The notes under the pieces: model-generated
Databases searched by the model: none
What the model was told of the DNA's origin: nothing
What the model saw: only the letters and a program-made list of their open reading frames with translations
Assembly (NCBI RefSeq): GCF_902498995.1
Contig: NZ_CABVLY010000002.1
Span: 124,001-188,000 of the forward strand
Direction of reading: 5' to 3'
Source: Burkholderia anthina
GTDB taxonomy: Bacteria; Pseudomonadota; Gammaproteobacteria; Burkholderiales; Burkholderiaceae
Length of the DNA: 64,000 nucleotides
Translations under genes and position numbers: made by a program
Part shown: positions 59,455-64,000 of the stretch, one piece after another
Numbering within the stretch: the stretch's first letter is position 1
Layout of the letters: each line of letters begins with the position of its first letter

Positions 59455-60777
59455 GTGAAGCAAACCGCGGTTCCCCTCGACACGGCCGACGCCGTGTCGC
59501 CCCCCGCATCGAGTGCCGGGCGCGCGATCGCCGCGGCGTCGATCGGCAACGCGCTGGAGTGGTACGACTTTTCCGTCTACGCGTTCTTTGCCGTGTACAT
59601 CGCGCAGAATTTCTTCCATCGCGGCGACACGGGCACCGAGCTGGTCGAGGCCTTCATGGCGTTCGGGATCGGCTTCATCGCGCGGCCGCTCGGCGCGCTC
59701 GCGATCGGCGTGTACGGCGATCGCGCGGGCCGCAAGGCCGCGCTGACGCTGACCATCCTCGTGATGGCGGCCGGCACGGGCATCATCGCGTTCGCGCCGC
59801 CGTTCACCGCGATCGGCGTCGGCGCGCCGCTGCTGATCCTGTGCGGCCGCCTGCTGCAAGGCTTCTCGGCCGGCGGCGAAGTCGGCGGCGCCGCGGCGTT
59901 CCTGATCGAGCACGCGCCGGCCGACAAGAAGGGCCGCTACGCATCGTGGCTGCAGGCCAGCATGGCCGCGTCGAACATCCTCGGCGCGCTGGTCGCGACC
60001 GCCGTGACGCTCACGCTGTCGCGCGAACAGATCGGCGACTGGGGCTGGCGGATTCCGTTCATCCTCGGCCTCGCGATCGCGCCGGTCGGCCTGTGGCTGC
60101 GCAAGACGCTCGACGAAACGCCGCATTTCCGCGCGGAGATGGCACGTGCCGCCCACGCGCCGGCCGAGCACAAGACGCCGCTGCTGCAGGTCGTGCGCGA
60201 CTATCCGCGCGCGCTCGTCGTCGGGACCGGATTCTCGGTGCTGTGGGCCGTGTGCGTGTATGCGCTGGTGATCTACATGCCGACGCACGTGCAGCGTGCG
60301 CTGCATTTCGACGGACGCGAAGCGTTCATCGCGTCGCTGGTCGGCAACTGCCTGATGGCCGTCACCTGCGTGTGCGCGGGCAGCTGGTCGGATCGTTTCG
60401 GCCGGCGCAGGGTGCTCGCGGCCGGCGCCACGCTGATGCTCGTATCGGTGTATCCGCTGCTGCACTGGCTCGCCGACGTGCACACGCTCGCCGCGCTCGT
60501 CACGGTGCAAAGCGCGTTCTGCGTGATGGTCGCGATCTTCACCGGCGTCGCGCCCGCCGCCCTGTCGGAGCTGTTCCCGACCCGCGTGCGCGCAACCGGC
60601 ATGTCGCTGTCCTACAACATCGCCACGACGATCTTCGGCGGCTTCGCGCCGGCAATTCTCGCGTGGCTCACGCAGCGATCCGGCAACCCGTTCGCGCCTG
60701 CCTGGTACGTGATGGCCGCCAGCACCATCGCCCTCGTATCGATCGCCGCACTGTCTTCCACGTCACGTCACGCCTGA
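59455..60777 (+). CDS. MFS transporter, metabolite:H+ symporter type
   Basis: 440 residues with about 12 membrane helices, of the ProP/ShiA-like metabolite:proton symporter group. Family marks are ASIGNALEWYDFSVYAFFAV at the start, GVYGDRAGRKAALTLTILVM in loop 2-3, GRLLQGFSAGGEVGGAAAFL in helix 4 and ELFPTRVRATGMSLSYNIAT near helix 10. The GTG at 59455 has ACAGGAGA upstream. It lies between the hydratase and the exported lyase, so it probably imports the pathway substrate: ergothioneine itself, or thiourocanate if the lyase acts in the periplasm. Confidence 0.88.
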   Translation: MKQTAVPLDTADAVSPPASSAGRAIAAASIGNALEWYDFSVYAFFAVYIAQNFFHRGDTGTELVEAFMAFGIGFIARPLGALAIGVYGDRAGRKAALTLTILVMAAGTGIIAFAPPFTAIGVGAPLLILCGRLLQGFSAGGEVGGAAAFLIEHAPADKKGRYASWLQASMAASNILGALVATAVTLTLSREQIGDWGWRIPFILGLAIAPVGLWLRKTLDETPHFRAEMARAAHAPAEHKTPLLQVVRDYPRALVVGTGFSVLWAVCVYALVIYMPTHVQRALHFDGREAFIASLVGNCLMAVTCVCAGSWSDRFGRRRVLAAGATLMLVSVYPLLHWLADVHTLAALVTVQSAFCVMVAIFTGVAPAALSELFPTRVRATGMSLSYNIATTIFGGFAPAILAWLTQRSGNPFAPAWYVMAASTIALVSIAALSSTSRHA

Positions 60778-60794
60778 AACCGGAGAACTGCTTC

Positions 60795-62429
60795 ATGCCA
60801 CGCTTCCTCATGCGGAGCGCGCTCGCGCTCGCGCTTTTCACTGCTGTCCCGGCCTTCGCGGACGTCACGCTCGACGGCCGCTCCGCCACCCCCGAATCGA
60901 TCGCGCGCATCGCCGACGGCGAAGCCGTGTCGATCGCGCCGGCTGCCCGCCAGCGGGTCGTCGCCGCGCACGACGTGCTGCTGAAGGCCGCCGCGGCCGG
61001 CCAGCAGATCTACGGGCTGACGGTCGGCGTCGGCCTCAACAAGGATCGCGAAATGGTCGATGCGCACGGCAAGCTGAGCCAGGAGGTGATCGACGCATCG
61101 ACGCGCTTCAACATCGGGCTGATCCATGCCCACTCGGGCAGCGTCGGCCCCGACATGAGCGTGCGCGTGGCCCGCGCCGCGATGGCCGCGCGCCTGAACG
61201 CGATGCTCGACGGCGGGGCCGGCGTGCAGCCGGCGATCGTCGATGCGTACGCGCAGTTCCTCAATCGCGGCGTCACGCCGGCGATGCCGGCGGACGGCTC
61301 GATCGGCGAAGCGGACATCACGATCCTGAGCCATGTCGGGCTCGCGATGCTCGGCGAAGGCGACGTGTACTACCAGGGCCGCAAGCTCGCGGCCGCCGAC
61401 GCGCTGAAGTCGGCCGGCATCGCGACGATCCGTCCGTACGGCAAGGACGCGCTCGCGATCCTCAGCTCCAACGCGTATTCGGCCGGCATGGCGGCGCTGG
61501 CGCTCACCGACATGGCGCGTTTCGCGCACGTGTCGAAGGTCGTGTTCGCGCTGAGCCTGCAGGGGCTGAACGGCAACGTGTCACCGTTCCGCGAGGACAC
61601 GCTGGCGCTGCGGCCGTTCCCGGCCACGCTGCGCGCGGGCGCGACGCTGCGCACGCTGCTCGCGGGCAGCAGCCTGTGGAATCGCGATCCGGACCGGCCG
61701 CTGCAGGATCCGCTCAGCTTCCGCTCCGGCGTCTATCTGCTCGGCGAAGAGGATCGCACCTACGACGAAGCGCGCGCGCTGCTGCAGATCCAGCTCAATT
61801 CGAGCGACGACAACCCGGGCGTCGCGGTCGGCGTCACGCCGAAGTCGAACCGCGCGCAGGACGCGGCCGGCTATGTCGACGGCGGCGGTGCGGTCCTGCC
61901 GAGCGCGAACTTCGAGCCGCTGCCGTGGGTGCTCGCGTTCGAGCAGCTCGGGCTCGCGCTCGGCCACAACGCGCTCGCATCCGCGCAGCGCATCGTCAAG
62001 CTGAACGACCCGCACCTCACCGGCCTGTCGCGCTTCCTCGGCACCGACGAGACCGTGCACGCATTCGGCGCGATGGAGAAGCCGCCGACCGCGCTCGCGA
62101 TGACGGTGAAGTCGCTCGCGATGCCGGTGTCGCTCGACTACCTGCCGGTCGCCGGCGGCATCGAGGACGTCGCGACGAACGCGCCCGACGTCGTGCAGCG
62201 CGTGCAGAAGCAGATCGACGCGAGCTACACGCTGCTCGGCCTCGAACTGATCGAAGCCGCGCAGGCGATCGACCTGCGCCAGCGCAAGCAGCCGTCGTTC
62301 GCGCTCGCGCCGGCCACGCAGCCGCTCTATCGCGCACTGCGCGCGAAGGTCGCGTTCCTCCAGCGCGACCGCCCGCTCACGCCGGACTTCCGCGCCGCCG
62401 ATACGCTGCTGCGCGCGTATCGCGACTGA
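60795..62429 (+). CDS. Exported ammonia-lyase-fold enzyme without MIO triad, probable ergothionase
   Basis: 544 residues, histidine/phenylalanine ammonia-lyase superfamily. The N-terminus MPRFLMRSALALALFTAVPA with an AFA-D cleavage site is a clear Sec signal peptide. The catalytic Tyr loop is kept (QIYGLTVGVG, Tyr73). At the place of GSxGASGDLAPLAH, which forms the MIO cofactor, it has GSIGEADITILSH (168-180): the Ala-Ser-Gly triad is gone. Ergothionase eliminates trimethylamine from ergothioneine by acid/base catalysis without MIO, so the loss supports that assignment over HutH. LQIQLNSSDDNPGVAVG is the conserved helix-capping region. GGAGA lies before the ATG; it is 17 bases after the transporter gene. 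Confidence 0.78.
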   Translation: MPRFLMRSALALALFTAVPAFADVTLDGRSATPESIARIADGEAVSIAPAARQRVVAAHDVLLKAAAAGQQIYGLTVGVGLNKDREMVDAHGKLSQEVIDASTRFNIGLIHAHSGSVGPDMSVRVARAAMAARLNAMLDGGAGVQPAIVDAYAQFLNRGVTPAMPADGSIGEADITILSHVGLAMLGEGDVYYQGRKLAAADALKSAGIATIRPYGKDALAILSSNAYSAGMAALALTDMARFAHVSKVVFALSLQGLNGNVSPFREDTLALRPFPATLRAGATLRTLLAGSSLWNRDPDRPLQDPLSFRSGVYLLGEEDRTYDEARALLQIQLNSSDDNPGVAVGVTPKSNRAQDAAGYVDGGGAVLPSANFEPLPWVLAFEQLGLALGHNALASAQRIVKLNDPHLTGLSRFLGTDETVHAFGAMEKPPTALAMTVKSLAMPVSLDYLPVAGGIEDVATNAPDVVQRVQKQIDASYTLLGLELIEAAQAIDLRQRKQPSFALAPATQPLYRALRAKVAFLQRDRPLTPDFRAADTLLRAYRD

Positions 62430-62479
62430 GCGGCGCACCGCTCTTCCCGCGTTTCACCGTTTAGTTGCCGCACCCGCCA

Positions 62480-62502
62480 CCGCGATCGTCGCCCGATCGC
62501 GG
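62480..62502 (+). terminator. Hairpin after the catabolic operon
   Basis: CCGCGATCG (62480-62488) pairs with CGATCGCGG (62494-62502) around a five-base loop. A smaller GAGCGG/CCGCTC stem overlaps the lyase stop codon (62428-62443) and is followed by TTCCC. No long T-run. Together they probably separate the lyase message from the porin gene. Confidence 0.45.
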
Positions 62503-62595
62503 CGCGGGGCATGCACGTCCCTACGTTCCCGTATGCAACCGGATCGAAGCACCGCTCGCTCGCCGTCTCACCACCACCCTACACGGACCCGCATC

Positions 62596-63696
62596 ATGAA
62601 AAGAATCCTGTTCGCGCTGCCGCTCGCTGCGGCCGCCACCGCTCACGCGCAAAGCAGCGTCACGCTGTACGGCATCGTCGAGGACGGCGTCGACTACGTG
62701 TCGAACGTGCAAGGCAAGCATCTCGTGCAGCTCGCGTCGGGCGTGACGGCCGGCAGCCGCTGGGGCGTGCGCGGCACCGAGGATCTCGGCGGCGGCCTGA
62801 GCGCGATCTTCCGGCTCGAAAGCGGTTTCGACCTCAACGCCGGCCGCCTCGGCAGCGGGCTCGCATTCTCGCGCAATGCCTACGTCGGGCTGAACGACGC
62901 GAAGCTCGGCACGCTCACGCTCGGCCGCCAGTGGGACTCGATCGTCGACTACGTCGAGCCGTTCACGCTGAACGGCAACGTCGGCGGCTACTACTTCGCG
63001 CACCCGAACGACATGGACAACACCGACAACGGCTTCCCGATCTCGAACGCGGTCAAGTACCGCAGCCCGACGATCGCGGGCATCACGTTCGGCGGTCTCT
63101 ATGCATTCGGCGGGCAGCCCGGCCGTTTCTCCGACAACGCGACGTTCAGCGTCGGCGCGCGCTACGCGGCGGGGCCGGTCGGCTTCGGCATCGGCTATCT
63201 GCGCATCAACAACCCGGGCGTGTCGACGCAGGGCTACCAGAACTATCCGGGCTTCACGAACGCGATCTACGGCAACTACCTCGACGCGGCGCGCGCGCAG
63301 AAGGTGTTCGGCGTCGGCGCGTCGTACCAGGTCGTTCAGTGGCTCAAGCTGCTGGCCGACTTCACGAACACGAACTTCCAGCAGGGCAGCGCGGGGCATG
63401 ACGCGACATTCCAGAACTACGAGCTGTCGACGCTCGTCACGCCGACGCCCGCGGTGACGATCGGCGCCGGCTATACGTACACCACGGGCCGCGACCACGC
63501 GACGAACGCGGAGCCGAAATACCACCAGTTCAACCTGAGCGTCGAGTACGCGCTGTCCAAGCGCACGAGCGTCTACGTGATGGGTGCGTTCCAGAAGGCG
63601 GCGGGCGACGCGCCGGTCGCGCAGATCGCGGGCTTCAATCCGTCCGGCAACCAGAAGCAGGCGGTCGGGCGCACGGGGATCCGGCACGTGTTCTGA
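62596..63696 (+). CDS. Gram-negative general porin (Burkholderia type)
   Basis: 366 residues. Outer-membrane 16-strand beta-barrel porin. The signal peptide MKRILFALPLAAAATAHA-Q is followed by the typical SSVTLYGIVEDGVDYVSNVQ first strand. Other family marks are SRWGVRGTEDLGGGLSAIFR, LGTLTLGRQWDSI and the terminal strand ending GIRHVF with the C-terminal Phe needed for BAM assembly. The ATG at 62596 directly starts the signal peptide; upstream in-frame codons do not fit. Its position after the catabolic operon suggests uptake of the substrate or of thiourocanate-like acids. Specificity cannot be read. Confidence 0.92.
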   Translation: MKRILFALPLAAAATAHAQSSVTLYGIVEDGVDYVSNVQGKHLVQLASGVTAGSRWGVRGTEDLGGGLSAIFRLESGFDLNAGRLGSGLAFSRNAYVGLNDAKLGTLTLGRQWDSIVDYVEPFTLNGNVGGYYFAHPNDMDNTDNGFPISNAVKYRSPTIAGITFGGLYAFGGQPGRFSDNATFSVGARYAAGPVGFGIGYLRINNPGVSTQGYQNYPGFTNAIYGNYLDAARAQKVFGVGASYQVVQWLKLLADFTNTNFQQGSAGHDATFQNYELSTLVTPTPAVTIGAGYTYTTGRDHATNAEPKYHQFNLSVEYALSKRTSVYVMGAFQKAAGDAPVAQIAGFNPSGNQKQAVGRTGIRHVF

Positions 63697-63808
63697 CGTT
63701 TTCGACGGCTGACGGCCGGCTGCGGCATCTGCGCCGCCGTTCGTCACGCGCCGTTCGACAACGCGGCGGCGCCCCTTCCATTTCGTTCCTTCATAAAATT
63801 CGATCAGT

Positions 63809-64000
63809 ATGACTATTCATTCGAACCGGAATACCCGCCGGCGCAAGCACCTGATATCGACCGTCGGCACGGCGCTGATCGCCTGCGCGATCGCCGGCGA
63901 TGCGGCGGCCCAGTCGTCCGTCTCGCTGTACGGGCTCGCCGACGTCTACGTCGGCACGCAACGCAGCCTCGGCAGCGCACGCGCCTATGCGATGAATTCG
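63809..64000 (+). CDS. Second porin, N-terminal part (cut by window edge)
   Basis: The ATG at 63809 opens a frame that runs to the window end (64 codons). It encodes a long basic n-region (MTIHSNRNTRRRKHLISTVG), a hydrophobic core (TALIACAIAGDAAA-Q) and the porin start SSVSLYGLADVYVGTQRSLG, parallel to the preceding porin. The signal peptide is longer and more Arg-rich than in the first porin. Sixteen or so bases upstream nothing resembles a strong Shine-Dalgarno. It is most likely a tandem porin paralogue, not a duplicate of high identity. Confidence 0.8.
   Translation, partial: MTIHSNRNTRRRKHLISTVGTALIACAIAGDAAAQSSVSLYGLADVYVGTQRSLGSARAYAMNS

Noticed and set aside
56569..60510. Very long open frame on the minus strand across the DUF917-hydratase-transporter genes
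   Set aside because: It mirrors three well-recognised genes, has Arg/His/Asp-rich nonsense composition and no domain. High GC keeps the antisense frame open.
58089..60794. In-frame upstream extension of the exported lyase, making a protein of over 1400 residues
   Set aside because: The extension lies over the hydratase and transporter genes in another frame and is Arg-rich. The lyase has its own ribosome-binding site and signal peptide at 60795.
60795..62429. Annotation as histidine ammonia-lyase HutH
   Set aside because: The Ala-Ser-Gly MIO triad is absent, a signal peptide is present and no hut partner genes are nearby.
1..64000. CRISPR arrays, tRNA/rRNA genes, insertion sequences
   Set aside because: Reading both strands gave no spaced short repeats, cloverleaf/rRNA signatures or transposase motifs.

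Overview
The window looks like a chromosomal segment of a Burkholderia cepacia-complex species or close relative. This is inferred from uniformly high GC, dense short-spaced operons, a DUF4148 protein, Burkholderia-type gram-negative porins, many LysR/AraC regulators and a complete type VI secretion system (T6SS). No rRNA, tRNA, IS element or CRISPR array was seen.

Bases 1-28.6 kb hold one T6SS locus built from two divergent arms around an AT-rich 0.6-kb control region (19887-20483). The leftward arm reads tssB, tssC, vgrG, a Tle4-like phospholipase, an immunity array, a two-helix membrane protein, PAAR, tssM, tssA, tssF and tssG (cut by the window edge). The rightward arm reads tssK, tssL, an OmpA-domain membrane protein, hcp, clpV, a small membrane protein and tssE. 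No tssJ is seen in the window. VgrG, PAAR and the lipase form one effector module. Three Tli4-like immunity proteins follow. Two are near-duplicates without a signal peptide, interleaved with two tiny ORFs that do carry signal peptides, all joined by ATGA overlaps.

Bases 28.7-52.7 kb are a mixed region. It holds an NmrA-type reductase with an AraC regulator, and a LysR/NDH-2 pair whose operator recurs before a HAD-like gene. Next come a histidine acid phosphatase preceded by a Pho-box-like site, a TonB-CTD fragment behind a linker protein that seems to start with ATT, and a fatty acid hydroxylase/AraC pair. DNA polymerase II and an AaeXAB-like efflux operon with outer-membrane channel and LysR regulator follow, then small secreted proteins, a beheaded GntR regulator and a J-domain protein.

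Bases 52.7-64 kb are best read as an ergothioneine-degradation island. An ammonia-lyase-fold protein without the MIO triad (ergothionase-like, with a signal peptide), a urocanase-like hydratase, a DUF917/thiohydantoin desulfurase, a cyclic amidohydrolase and an N-carbamoyl amino-acid hydrolase match the five-step route ergothioneine, thiourocanate, thiohydantoin propionate, hydantoin propionate, N-carbamoylglutamate, glutamate. An MFS transporter, two porins and a LysR regulator with matching T-N11-A sites in both promoter regions complete it.
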